Source: Acorus gramineus (Eukaryota; Streptophyta; Magnoliopsida; Acorales; Acoraceae). From it: a stretch of DNA of 64,000 nt. The DNA is taken from assembly GCA_030737835.1 (NCBI GenBank), contig JAUJYN010000025.1, positions 2,393,347 through 2,457,346 of the forward strand, in the 5' to 3' direction. Made by a program: the position numbers and the translations under genes. Shown piece after piece: positions 1 through 11,110 of the stretch (the stretch's first letter is position 1; every line of letters begins with the position of its first letter). The notes below the pieces were generated by a model. The model did no database searches. It was not told the origin of the DNA and saw only the letters and a program-made list of their open reading frames with translations.

Positions 1-352
1 GTGGCGTGGTCTTGCATGCGTGGAGCATCATGTCTGGCGGTTGGCGAGTGCGAGGCTGTTAGCAGTCCTAGTGTCATTGAGGTATTGTTAATCGTGCGTG
101 TTGCACTGGTTGTATTTTATTTGGACTAGACTTGGCTCTCACAAGACAGTGATTGTATATTCGAGTCTGTAATAATGTTTTTGGTTTACAGACATTGCTG
201 ATATTTTATACTTCCGCTTTTCAGTTAGCTATCATTTATCTTTGCCTTGCCACCTTGTGTGTTGTTGTTGGAGTCCTTGTTGACCTTAGGTATTGATAGC
301 TGATATTATATATATTGCCACGTCTCGGGGACGGCTACCCTGGGGTATGACA
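1..352 (+). repeat. 3' end of a long LTR (family S)
   Basis: The sequence matches the last ~350 bases of the solo LTR at 50733-54747 and shares its final ~40 bases with the solo LTR at 26147-29455 (conserved block CTCGGGGACGG followed by a TGACA end). The LTR ends at 352; the next five bases AGTTA would be one copy of the target duplication. The rest lies left of the window, so I cannot say whether this is a solo LTR or the end of a full element. It is inserted in the B-family LTR that continues at 353. Confidence 0.8.
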
Positions 353-1262
353 AGTTACAACTAGCCGCCCCTCACATGGACAGTGTCAGAAGAACAAAGA
401 TCTAATGGGAGGTCAAATCAACCACCCTATTGTGCAATTTGATCTATTATCCAGTGGACACTCCCCTGCCCCTTTTTTACTATAAATAGGGGGCATCCAA
501 CTCTTCTTCTAATCATCACTAATCAACCAAGCTCAAAATCCACTAGTTGACACTCATTCAACCACCACTCAAGCATCCCTTCCCCCACACTACTACTTTA
601 AAACCCTTGAGAGAGAAAGAGAGAGAGAAACCCATTCCCAAACCGAATCCACTCTCCAAAAACCCTTTCCAAAACCCAGGTTAAACCTAGCTTAACCTTT
701 GCCAAACCCTAACCCATTTCCTACCCAGGTTCTGCCCAAACAAAGCCAAGTCCCAGGTGGCTAATCACAACTAGCCGTCCCCTTCCAGGCGGCTAAATCC
801 TACTAGCCGGCCCTCTCCCACCCCCTGTCCTTTTTTTAAACCACCCTTTGTCAAGTCCCGGAAGTAGGAATCCTACTAGCCGGCCCTCACCCACCCCCTT
901 GTCCTTTTTTTAAACCTCCCTTTGTCAAGTCCTGGAAGGAGAAAAGGATTTCCTGTTTTCACCTCTGTGTGCAGCTGGCCGTATCTCAGAGCGAAGAATG
1001 AACAATCCCCCCACAAAGGCGATCAAAAGCAACACCCGAACTTTTCCTGCTTTTTGAGAAAGCAGGTGGCGATCACAACCACCCCTGAATCCTCCTGAGG
1101 AGCTGTTAGGCACCTCAGCAAGGAACCACACCCCTTCCCCCTTTCCGAGATACGATCCGACCAAGCCCGCAAGGCACATTCAGACCTGAATCCCTGGAAA
1201 AACCCCTACACACTCCAAAAAAAACCTGGGAACGAAAAAATGACCGACGACCAATACCGACA
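353..1262 (+). repeat. B-family LTR, 5' part missing
   Basis: Closely matches the B2 5' LTR (42181-43469): the same purine-rich and hairpin-containing upstream part, the TATA-like CTATAAATAGGGGGC near 480, and the same ATACCGACA end at 1262. No primer-binding site follows; instead the minus-strand RT of element A begins at once. It is therefore a solo LTR or a 3' LTR inserted into element A. The 5' part was split off by the S LTR that ends at 352. Candidate target-site copy on the right: AGAGT (1263-1267). Confidence 0.8.
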
Positions 1263-1716
1263 AGAGTGACTCTTCATGACCATGTCATCTATATAGACCT
1301 CCATAGTTCGTTCGATGAGTTGGTGAAACACCTTGTTTATGAGGCACTGGAACATGGCCCCGGCGTTCTTTAGTTCGAACGGCATGACCTTATAGCAAAA
1401 AAGCCCGCGCTCGGTTATGAACGCCGTCTACTCCTGGTCTTGTGGGTGTAATGCAATCTGGTTGTATCCGGAAGATACATCCATAAAAGACAGACATTGA
1501 TACCCAGCCGTCGCGTCGACCAGCTGGTCAATCTTTGGAAGAGGATAACTGTCCTTCGGGCACGCGTTGTTCAAGTTGACAAAGTGGATGCAGACTCTCC
1601 ATTTTCTGTTCTTTTTCTCCGCGAGGACGACATTAAAGATCCATTCGGGATACCAGATCTCCCGAATGAATCCAGCCTCAAGAAGTCGGTCAACCTCATC
1701 AGAGATGATCTTGTTA
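1263..1716 (-). pseudogene. Ty3/Gypsy reverse transcriptase fragment (element A)
   Basis: On the minus strand this encodes the central fingers and palm of a Ty3/Gypsy RT. Visible motifs are an EVDRLLEAGFI entry segment, YPEW, a KNRKWRVCIHF segment, LPKIDQLVDATAG, FMDVSSGYNQI and the catalytic box written YIDDM (family: YVDDM). An in-frame stop follows QDQE. The domain is cut downstream by the B-family LTR (1262) and upstream by the copia-like element (1717); the same reading resumes at 3795. It is a dead remnant. The style of the motifs places it in the Tat group; that is inference from family knowledge. Confidence 0.85.
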
Positions 1717-1875
1717 TGTTAAAGAGTAATTATTAGGAGAATATTATGTCTTTATTATCATTATTGTGATATTATTAGTTTCCTAGTTTTCCTAGTTTCC
1801 TTTTGTGGTATCTATAAATAGAGCATCTGGCTCTTCTAATACAATAACAAGAATTCCCTTTCCTTTATTCTAACA
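1717..1875 (+). repeat. 5' LTR of the small copia-like element
   Basis: 159-bp LTR. It holds a run of repeated TTCCTAG/TTTTCCTAG and a TATA-like CTATAAATAGAGC near 1810. Compared with the right LTR it lacks about 29 bp between GTGGTAT and CTATAAATAG, consistent with a deletion between short direct repeats after insertion. Confidence 0.88.
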
Positions 1876-1887
1876 TGGTATCAGAGC
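1876..1887 (+). other. Primer-binding site (initiator-Met tRNA type)
   Basis: TGGTATCAGAGC abuts the end of the left LTR. It is complementary to the 3' end of plant initiator methionine tRNA, the usual primer of Copia-type elements. Confidence 0.9.
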
Positions 1888-2319
1888 CACTCCAAAAACC
1901 CTAGATCCCAAAAGATTTTTCTTCTTCTTCCCCGCTCTGATTGAAGAGTGTTCAATTGGAGCAGGGGAGAACTTTTGGTACCCATTTTTTTTTCTTTTCG
2001 TTGTTCTACGCTTCCACTCGTCTCTGCATGCTTCATGCGCAATCCTCTTCTCCACCTTCTCCATCTGTTCTTTGTTAATCATCATCACCATTTGTGGTTC
2101 TTTGTCCTAATCCGACATCATCATCAACAATAGTTTCAAAACTATCCACAATCTGAAGATGTTAATACCAAAAAAAAAAAAATCACCTTTTCATTCACTT
2201 CGGTTCCTTGAGCGATGTCTCGGCAAGGTCCTCCGTGACGACATCCAGGGCATCACCAAGCCCGCCATCCGTTGCCTCATCAGGCGTGGCGGCGTCCATG
2301 TGATCTTCCTTGAGGACGT

Positions 2320-3250
2320 CTCCGTGCGCCGTCGTCCTTGCACACCATCGTTTCCGAGCACCGTCGTCCTAGTGCACTGTCGTCTCTGTGCACCGTCGTT
2401 GTGTTCGCGCACTGTCATCCTGCGTGCTCCGTCATTGTATTCGCGCACTGTCGTCTCCGTTCGCATCGTGATTTGGGGCCCTTCGTGCACCCATCGACGC
2501 GCGCCTTCACACCCGGTTCTTTGTTTGCGTCGCCATCCACGTCGTGTTGCTTTTGCTTCTTCTTCTCCGTCGCTGCCGTAAGTCATCGCCATCGTGCCCC
2601 CTGCCGCTACGCACGGCCCTGCCCAGACCTGTCTAGATCTACCCTACCCATCACGCTGCCCTGCCCAGCCCCGTCTAGATCTTCCCTGCCTAGCCCCGTC
2701 TATATCTGCCCTACCGCGTCGCGCAGTCCTGCCCAGCTGTGCCTCGATCTGCCCTACAGCGTTGCGCAGCCCTGCCCAGCCATGCTTGGATCTGCCCTAT
2801 AGCATCGCGCAGCCCTGCCCAGCCAGGCCTGAATCTGCCCTACCGCGTCGCGCAGCCCTATCCAGGTGTGCCTGGATCTGCCCTGCCGGGTCGCGTAGTT
2901 TAGCCAAGCCACGCCTGGATCTGCCCTGCCAAGCGCCCTGCCACGCCTTGCTGAGTGCCCAGTCCCGCCGAGCGACCTGCCGCGCTCTGCCCTACCGCAC
3001 CCTGGCTCTCCGTGCAATCTCGCGACTCCCCTTGCACACCATCACGCATCTCCCTGAGGCATCGACCGCCCTCTTGCATTCTCCGTGCAATCTTGCGACT
3101 CCACTTGCACACCTCCGCGCATCTCCCTGCGGCATCGACAGCCCTCTCGTGCTCTCTGTGCAATCTCACGACTCGCACACCTCCGCGCATCTCCCTGCGA
3201 CACCAACTGTCCTCTTGCACTCTCCATGCAATCTCACGACTCTCTGTGCC
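2320..3250 (+). repeat. Three successive tandem arrays inside the small copia-like element
   Basis: At about 2330-2470 a short unit containing GCACYGTCGTCC recurs. At about 2590-2950 a unit of roughly 45-60 bp built on CCTGCCCAGCC and GATCTGCCCTACCGCG recurs about seven times. At about 3000-3245 a unit of about 75 bp built on TCTCCGTGCAATCTCGCGAC and CGCATCTCCCTG recurs about three times. The GC-rich arrays leave several overlapping frames open on both strands, including one of 261 codons on the plus strand; I see no conserved domain and do not call a gene. Confidence 0.75.
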
Positions 3251-3606
3251 AACGGCGCCATCCGTGCGTTGTCCTCTGTTCGCGTCTCTACGAGCCTCTG
3301 CGGCCTTTCCTCACGCGTTCTCTGCGAGCTTCTTCACGCTATCTGCGCCATCCGCGTGCATGTTCGGACCCGTGTCTAAGCCCGTCGGTGCTCTTGTCCT
3401 TGCCCCTGCCGCGCCCTTGTTGCGTCCCTGCTACGCCTGCATGCGCCCCTGCCTTGCCTGCACGGGGGCGCCCTTGTCATGCCGTGTAGCGCCTCTGTCA
3501 CATCATGTCGTGCCCTTTTGTGCCGCCTGTCGCTGTTGTCAGACTCCACCACCTTCTTATTTTTGTGCAAACTCCAAGGGTTTTACCCTTCAGAGTTTGG
3601 ATGGGG

Positions 3607-3794
3607 TGTTAAAGAGTAATTATTAGGAGAATATTATGTCTTTATTATCATTATTGTGATATTATTAGTTTTCTAGTTTCCTAGTTTTCCTAGTTTCCTT
3701 TTGTGGTATTTTAGTTTTTCCTCTATGTATCTATAAATAGAGCATCTGGCTCTTCTAATACAATAACAAGAATTCCCTTTCCTTTATTCTAACA
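3607..3794 (+). repeat. 3' LTR of the small copia-like element
   Basis: 188-bp LTR, preceded by the polypurine tract GGATGGGG. It is the longer LTR copy and keeps the segment TTTTAGTTTTTCCTCTATG that the left copy has lost. Both copies share the same TATA-like box and end. Confidence 0.88.
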
Positions 3795-4526
3795 CTTGTT
3801 ACGTTCGGGGGTGAAGCGTCACTGCTTTTGCCTGACGGGAGTCAAACCGGGGCGTACATTGAGCTCGTGGACGGTGATTGAAGGGTCAATCCCGGGCATG
3901 TTGCTGTGTGTCCAGGCGAAGACATCCTGGTTCGTGCGAAGCAGGGTGAGCAAGGAATTCTTATCTTCCGAAGAAAGGAGGCTCCCGATCTAGACGGTCT
4001 TTTCCAAGATGTTGGCCTCCAGGGGCACAGGCTCGACCGGCTTTAAAGTGGGGCGCTCTGGTTCCGCCTCAAGAAGAGCTCAGACCCACTTCGATGGCCG
4101 ATCGGCTAATTGCTATAAAGGAGGAGGTGGATCATCTTGAGGGAGTGAGGTAGCTTCCCTCGAGGCGATTGTACAGCACCTTCTCGCGGCCACTTGATTG
4201 TTGCGGATGTCAATTATCGACTGTCCATCTTTGGCGAGGCAACACATCACCTGGTCGAGGGTGGATGGCACCCCATCCATTTGATGAATCCAATCTTTGC
4301 CCATGATGGCGTTGTAAGCTGAAGGAGAATCCATGACAATGAACTCAACATCTAGGGTGCGGTCGGCGGCGGTTACTGGCAGCGTGACTACTCCGACCGA
4401 GGTAACACGCTTGCCATCAAACCCCACAAGCAGTGGGTTCGAGCGCCAAATGATCTCCGCATCGAGGCCCATTTGGTCAAAGGCATTCAAGAAGAGGATA
4501 TCGGCGTTACTTCCTCCGTCAATCAT
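3795..4526 (-). pseudogene. Retropepsin and pre-RT linker of element A
   Basis: Minus strand. The open part at 4113-4526 (137 codons) starts with a retropepsin active-site box written IDGGSNADIL (family: DGGSS.DIL) and continues through the flap region to NAIMGKDWIH (family: ILGRPW/LH). Downstream, 4110-3795 encodes the usual Tat linker between protease and RT, including DVFAWTHSNMPGIDP and VRQKQ, up to the point where the copia-like element split the RT. In-frame stops occur (for example at about 3990), so no full polyprotein can be made. Confidence 0.8.
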
Positions 4527-4529
4527 GAT

Positions 4530-6063
4530 CCTTTGTACCTGACAATTGCAGATAAAAAGAGTAACTACTAATGGATCCGTGTGTGGAAGGAGTACCTCCT
4601 CGAGGTTGTCTGGATCAAATCAGATGGTGTGGATCATAGCACCACTCCTCGGAGTTGAGTTCAGCCTCTTCTTCTGTCTTTCTAGAGCGCCTCCCTTTGG
4701 GTCCCACCCCGAAGGTCGGGGTCGACCGTGGATGGCCGACATGGCTCAGGTCGGTGGGTCCACCGTTTTTGCGTTGGGGGCGCGGGCGTCCGTGCCTCCA
4801 GTGTTGGGCGTGGCTTGTCGTGCCACGTAGTGAGCAAGTCTTCCATCGCGAATCAAGGTCAGTGTGCCGTCACCTTTCTTCGTTGGGTTTGGCGGCTTCT
4901 TAGAGGAAGATGCCCCCTTGGACAATGGGGCTACAGTTACGGTAGTGGTAGTCTTTCGACTGGTGAGGGCGGTGTCCTCCTCTAGTCGGATGTACCCGTC
5001 GGCCCCGGAGAGGATGTCGGTCATGTCGAGAGGGGGTTTACGGACGAGGGACTCATAGAAATTCCCGGTCGCCATCAACCTCGATCTAAAGGCCATTGCG
5101 GCCATCTTGGGGTAACAGCCGTCGACCTAGGTCATCTCTGTCTGTGAGATAATCTTTCAGCCGCTCGCCCTCTGCCTGTTTCATCCCAAAGAAATTCGCG
5201 ATGTCCTTTTTCGGCTTGCAATGATAGATGTAGTGTCTAGTGAAGGTCTCGCATAATCCCTAGAAGCTCGAGATGGACTCTGGTGGGAGTTTTCAAAACC
5301 AGGAGAGTGCCTGCCCCCCGAGGCTTTGAGGGAAGACCTTACAGAGTATGACGTCGTCCCCAGCCTAGAGGGACATGCGCTCCTGAAAGAGGAAGAGATG
5401 TTTCATCGGGTAGGACTTCCCTTCATAAAGCTTGAACTTAGGGAGAGTGAACTTCTCCAGATGTGGGGTGTAGAGAATGTTAGCTTAAAGTGGAGACAAA
5501 CGGATCAAGTCCACTGTCTGAAGGGTGAGGTCGGTGTTTGTTCGCAGCCTCATCGTGTGGATGCGCTGATCCATCGCCCTCATCAAGTCATCCCAGAGCT
5601 CCGGATTGTCTCAGTGCGGCCTCTTGGAATTAGCGATCATGTTTGACGAGCCAACGGGTTGTTCAACACGGGTTGGGTTTGTTAGTTGATCCATGGGAAC
5701 AGGGTTATCACCCGCGCATGCAAGGTTATGTTGATCGGGTTGAGGTATCCCACAGACTTGCGGATAGTGTTGACCGCCTTCGGATTCCAGTGGATTGTCG
5801 AGCAAGTTGCGGAGGCGTTCGTTCTCACGTCGCATCTCGTCCATGGTGCGATGGAGTTGCTCTATTTTGGTTTGGTTTGGTGTCGTTGATCGTCAGCGTC
5901 GTCTGGATGCGGGTTCGTCGTTGGGACACTCCCCGGATCGGATGAGGCGTTCTATAGTGCAAATCGAGTCATCGGTGGTGGAAGAGTCAGAAGGTTCTTC
6001 TTGGGATGCATGATCACGAATCGTGGTTCGCTTTTCACGCACGTCCCCTACTTGGCGTGCCAA
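4530..6063 (-). pseudogene. gag remnant of element A
   Basis: Minus-strand gag of a Tat-type element, broken into several frames (open parts at about 6084-5893, 5844-5611 and 5105-4746). The reading begins beside the primer-binding site with LARQVGDVREKR. A segment with MDEMRRENERLRNLLDNP looks like the short coiled coil at the gag N-terminus, and MAAMAFRSRLMATGNFYESLVRKPP is the usual end of the capsid region, followed by a basic, Lys/Ser-rich part. No intact gag frame remains. Confidence 0.7.
6044..6062 (-). other. Primer-binding site of element A
   Basis: Read on the minus strand, TGGCACGCCAAGTAGGGGA lies three bases downstream of the LTR end. It has the TGGCRCGCC form seen at plant Ty3/Gypsy primer sites; I did not match it to a particular tRNA. 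Confidence 0.65.
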
Positions 6064-6065
6064 GC

Positions 6066-6745
6066 TGGAGGGACAAAAAATCAACTGACCGGATTCAGGT
6101 CGTCAAGATCTGCCACTCCGCTCCTTCCAAAACTTCCTAGTGATCACCGGCACTCCTCCGCCTCGAACATCATCGGACACAGGGTTGGGGGTTACTTGCG
6201 GAAGACCCTCTGACGTTCAAGTCAATATAATGCACAAAATGGGGTTTTTGTTAAAAGACTTTCTGCATACCTCTACAGGGAGAACTTACTCCCTATTTAT
6301 AGTGCTTTCGGAAACTCTAGAATCATGTGAAGATTTACTCTCTCTGTTGGATGGATGGGATCGAATCTGTGATTATAGGAGTAGGTTTTATCTGAATTAG
6401 GGGATTTACAGGATCTACTGCTATTATCCCTTGTAAATGTGCATGAAGAGTTGGGATCCCCTAGATCTGTTGGTGATTGCTCTCGAATCTAAAATATATT
6501 ATTGTGATCTTAGAGGATCATTATCATGAAAGCCCTAGATCTATCATATCTATTAGATTTTGTTCAATCAGCAATAGATCATCCCTGATAAAGTTTTAGA
6601 TTTACTAACTTGGATGGATGTTCGATTGTTGGACGTTGGTGGACCTATGGGCCGGTCCCTTGAACGATGAGCGATCCGAGTCGTGGGCCTTCCCTCGTCG
6701 AGTCATGGACTGTTGATATGGTGGGCCTCATTTTTGGGCCCTACA
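6066..6745 (-). repeat. 5' LTR of element A
   Basis: About 680 bp; on the minus strand it starts TGTAGGGCCC and ends CCTCCA. Contains the stretch (plus strand 6190-6240) with CTTGCGGAAGACCCTCTGACG and a run with CTATTTATAG near 6295. No second LTR of this element is in the window because the element is cut off at 1263. Boundary confidence is moderate since there is only one copy to compare. Confidence 0.65.
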
Positions 6746-8049
6746 GATTGCAATTGGGAACGCCATCTTCAAAAAGAGAGATTATTATAAACTAACACGG
6801 ATATAAATTACCTTAAAAGAAAAAAAAACATGGATATGGATTAGAATTATTATTTGATCTATACTTTAGATATTTGATCTTGTCGTTTCACATCTCTAGT
6901 GGTTGGTGTTGAAGATAATATTAGAAACAATTTGACTCAATATTACTTAATGTACTACCCGTTTCATACAAACCATGCAATGCACATATAATCTTGTCTT
7001 TTCAAGCTTCTCAAAGAGCTTCACAGATAACCTACCGTATTTATGTGGAGTGTATTTTTGTTGATTTAATATATCATGTATTTTATTTTCTTTATTTTAT
7101 TTAATATTTAAATTTTATAAATAAAGTTTTTAAATAGTCCTACATTGATTAAATGGTTTAGATTAGAGTGGAATATAAATGAGAGCTTGGTACACATATT
7201 GCTGATGTAAAGCAAATACAAGTACACATGGGTTTGTACGTACATCACATATGTGTGCGCATGTGTATTATTTTCTTCTTAGCACTTTCACATCAGTCGC
7301 ATTAAACACTTATAATGTTTTAATAGTGTGCGCCTCGAAAGCTAAAATTGTTCTTTCTTATTCCATTCCTTATATTCCAACAATTTATCCTTCACAATAT
7401 TTAAAAAATAAAATATACACCGATTTTCTTTTTTAAACCTTAAAATAAAATAAAATGTTATTATAATATCTAGCGTGAATACTGAACCTCTAAATTCCTA
7501 CGCGGATCAGGCATCTAGGACTCCTAGAAGGAGTCTTGAAAATTTTATGCTGATCCTTTTTGCACCTTGCACACTTTTTTTTTTTTAAGTATACAAGTGA
7601 CTAATGTAATACATTTATTCATAAAAAATAAAATAAAATACATACACATACGAAATGAAAGCTACATAAAATGAATGCATATGAATTTGTATATTTTTTT
7701 TAATAGAACATATACAAATAATAGAGTGCATATTACATCAGTGATGTGATGGCCGCATAATGCCCTTTTTTGTGTGAATAAGACCTAAAATTTAATTTTT
7801 TAAACCTAAAAAATAAAATTGAAGACAAGATGGTATAACAAAATTCCCATTTACCCCGTGTATAGCGCATACCCACTACCCAGTACTCGCCCCAAGTTTT
7901 ATATTTTTCCGGTGGGGGTACGCCCTTCTCTCTAGAACCCTTGCCCCGTTCAATGCATATACATGTCATATGCATTGGGTCCACGTACTGTCAACTTTAA
8001 CACCCCATTGCAAGTGCAGATATGGGAAAGTCCCTGTTATGATTATAGA
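6746..8049. other. AT-rich intergenic stretch, no gene seen
   Basis: No ORF with a recognisable domain, no splice-like exon series and no clear repeat boundary. The composition is strongly AT-rich, with short poly-A/T runs and simple repeats (for example AAAATAAAATAAAAT near 7625). Confidence 0.6.
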
Positions 8050-8527
8050 TAAGCCTGTCAATCGGACAGATACAGATCGAATATGTTAATATTCATATCT
8101 GAATTTTTAGATTCAGAAACGGATATTAATTTTCGGATTCGGATCCCTTTGGATACGGATCGGATATGGATATATTTTACATAATTGATATGTTTAAATA
8201 TTGACATTAATTTAGATAATTAAGTGATATTTTAAAGAGATGACAAAATTAAAATTGAGATTTTTGAGACTTATTCTTTTTTTCAGATATTATACATTGA
8301 AAATCTAATAGTATTATAATATATTATTATTGTGTTTAATCATACAAGATAACAATATGTGTAATATATAATTCAAATATATATATATTTATAATATATG
8401 TCGGATACGGATATTTTTCGGATCGGATAGACTGATATCCATATCCGCACTCCAGATTTTCGAATATCAGATATTTCTGATTTTTCAGATACGGATTCGG
8501 ATTTTTTTCGGATAATTGACAAGCTTA
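8050..8527. mobile_element. Degenerate hAT-like miniature element built on CGGATA repeats
   Basis: About 478 bp. The left end reads TAAGCCTGTCAATCGGA and the right end, reverse-complemented, reads TAAGCTTGTCAATTATCCG, giving imperfect terminal inverted repeats. Both subterminal parts consist of many copies of CGGATACGGATATC in opposite orientation, around an AT-rich core. The flanks TTATAG / TTTTAG may be a worn 8-bp target duplication. Ends and design are the same as in the better preserved element at 15121-15918. No coding capacity. Confidence 0.65.
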
Positions 8528-9360
8528 GTTTTAGGCAGCATATGGTAGGGGATTGCAAAACTGATTTTCTACAAATGTTGAGTTTAAAACTAATTCTGCA
8601 GAAAGTTGTTTCCCTTCAGCTTTCTCTAATTAGAACTTTTGAACATTATTTATTTGAAATATGTCTGCATGAAGCTACGATTGCAAAATTGTTTGGCTAC
8701 ACGATTGCAGAATCAACTTCCTGCTAACACAAAAATTGTCCAATCACAGAATCAAATTCTGCCTTAAATGTATAGTTTTTTATATGTTCTTTTTTTTACC
8801 AAAAATATATGTAATTTTTGTAAAAAAAACATATAGTTTCATAATAAATTATATATTATGATATGAATTATACACATTGTGAAAAGTTATATGATTGAAC
8901 TCATTTATTGAGACATAAATTTTGTTGGAGATATATAGGATTTTTGCATGCGAGGTTACAGATGGAACTGTTTGTGACACCCAAATGTATATTACTAAGT
9001 CCATGTTGTACTTATTTCAAGGATTTTGCACCCGAATATATATTACTAAGTCCATGTTATATTTATTTCAAGGTTTTATCCATAAGAAATGAAGCGCTTT
9101 CTTATGTATAACTTGCAATAAAGCGCTTAGTTTTTAGTTATAATTATTTACACAACTTTGTGAACCGATCGATCCTACAGCGAGAAAAACATTTCATAAT
9201 TAATGGTTTTTTTTTTCTACAACCGTTTGAACTAGGGCGACGTAGTCCCATTTTATGATGAGAAGTTTTTTTTATGGAACATTTTATGATAACACGTTTA
9301 CTAGCACTACATAGATATTGATCAACATGGTTCCAAAATAAACGATAAGTCGAAACTCAC
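8528..9360. other. Intergenic stretch with a ~57-bp tandem duplication
   Basis: AT-rich and without recognisable coding sequence. At about 8978-9080 a segment of about 57 bp containing ATATTACTAAGTCCATG occurs twice in tandem, with a few differences. Nothing else seen. Confidence 0.55.
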
Positions 9361-9365
9361 AAGCA

Positions 9366-9900
9366 ATGGCGGAGCCAGGATTTTTACCAAGGAGGGCCTA
9401 ATGTAACTTATATAAATATTTTTAAAAATTATATCACTGTGTTTTTTCTTAATTTTAATAGAATAGATTAAAAATATGTTTAAAATGAAATAAAGACATT
9501 CATATAAAGCATATCACTTAATAATTATAAACAAATAATTATCATATTTTAAAATGATATGTCATGTTTCATATTGGTAATTCACAAAAAAATATGTCAA
9601 AACATAAATCTAATAAACAATACATACATTTAAATTTGATCTCGAGGAGGTTTCATATTGTGAAAATGTTGAATGATTTTATTATTTTAGATACTTACAC
9701 AAATATTTTAAACTTTAAATAAATTACTAACAATAACAAAAAGGTAAAAGGAAAAAATTCTATAACTTCAAAGCGTTGATGGAGGAGAGGAGAGGATTAC
9801 AGACTATAGATTCCTGATTGTAGGATAGTTAATGGAACAAAAAGTAAAAATTATGGATATTTTTAGAGATGATGATTGATATTAGGAACAATTGAGATAC
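9366..9900 (+). mobile_element. Possible fragment of a hAT (Tip100-like) element
   Basis: ATGGCGGAGCCAGGATTTT at 9367 followed by GGAGGGCC resembles the terminal region of plant hAT elements of the Tip100 type (GGGCGGAGCCAGG). The following ~500 bp is AT-rich like the interior of such non-autonomous copies. I cannot find the matching inverted end, so the right limit is a guess and the element may be truncated. Confidence 0.35.
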
Positions 9901-10570
9901 AAAAAAAAGAAAAAAGGAAAAAGAAGATTCAAAAATTTATTTTTTTTCAAGATGGGGACGCCGAGGAGTGGGATATATGCCTCCATAACTTTTTGTGGGA
10001 TATGGATAGAAGGAGGCTCGAGGATAAATAAAAAAAAAAAGAAAAAAATAGCTTTTGTTTTATGTGGAGGGGGGGGGGGGGTGGGGCATACCATACACAT
10101 GAATGGTCCAGATGGATAATGGATGATTGTTTTATTTTTATATTATTTTATTTTTTTAGTTGTGAGCTGTTTTTGTTTAGGGAATTTCATATATAGGCGG
10201 AGCATATGATCTATGAGCTCTAATTAAAATGAATTTACCACAAAAAATTAAAAAAACCTAAAAAATTAGAAGGACATGGAAATAAATAAAAAAATCCAAC
10301 GGGTCCCATGCATCCCCCCCCCCCAATTGATTTTTAAGTGTTGATACACTCATTCCTATTTACAGCCCATCGACTGTGCTCAATCAACTATCACTCCACT
10401 GATGCATTGTATATTCAATTAGATTTTTTATTTATTTTTAAATAATAATAATATATACTTATTTATTTAGATATATTTCGCTTTTTCGCTAGATTTAAAA
10501 CGACTAATCAATGGTATTGACACTCTTATCTATATATCATTGTCACGCCATGTTTACATTCATAAATAAA

Positions 10571-11110
10571 AGGAAAAAATCCAAATAACTCTATATAAAC
10601 TGTCTGAAATCCATATAACGTTCTGATTTTTTCTAAAGTATATATAACCCTTGAAAACACATATGTAAATCTAAATAGTTCCTTAAGTTAAATTTTTATT
10701 TACAAATTATGATTATTCTATTAATATTTTGTCTGGTTAATCCTGGTTGAATACATAATATACCAAAAACCCCCTATAATGTGTTGAAAATATGAAAAAT
10801 CATTTGTAAATGACAAATTTACCACTCCGGATAGGTTTTATAATATATCTAGTTGTATAAAATCGTTTTGTACAGAAGATTTTTTGTATTTTTAATAAAT
10901 TGTAAGAGATTTTTACCGAATTGTGTTTTCAGTTAAGGTTAACAAAATGTAATATTCGCAGGATATTTATCAATTGTCATCAGAAGTTTAACTTAATGAG
11001 TTATTTGGATTTACATATATATTTTCAAGGAGTTATATGAACTTTATGAAAAGTCACAGAATTGTGTGGCTGTCAAATAGTTTCCAGAGGGGTTATTTGG
11101 ATTTTTTCCT
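10571..11110. mobile_element. Fold-back miniature transposon (MITE)
   Basis: The left end AGGAAAAAATCCAAATAACTC is matched by the inverted right end (reverse complement AGGAAAAAATCCAAATAACCC). The inverted similarity reaches far inwards: CATATAACGTTCTGATTTTT and CCTTGAAAACACATATGTAAATC on the left pair with complementary stretches near 11040 and 11010. No ORF. I could not settle a target duplication, so the superfamily stays open. Confidence 0.7.

Larger units (their letters stand above)
1717..3794 (+). mobile_element. Small copia-like LTR element without gag or pol (TRIM/LARD type)
   Basis: Two near-identical LTRs (1717-1875 and 3607-3794), each starting TGTTAAAGAG and ending CTAACA, flank 1.7 kb of internal DNA. 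TGGTATCAGAGC directly after the left LTR is the initiator-Met tRNA primer site typical of plant Copia elements; TTTGGATGGGG before the right LTR is the polypurine tract. The internal DNA codes for nothing recognisable and is made of tandem arrays (separate entry). CTTGTTA flanks both sides (1710-1716 and 3795-3801), longer than the usual 5 bp. Removing the element rejoins the RT frame of element A. It must have moved with proteins from a helper. Confidence 0.88.

Noticed and set aside
2159-3626. Several overlapping ORFs of 130-261 codons on both strands
   Set aside because: They lie in GC-rich tandem arrays of the small copia-like element, have low-complexity Pro/Cys/Leu/Arg-rich readings and no domain; open frames follow from the repeats.
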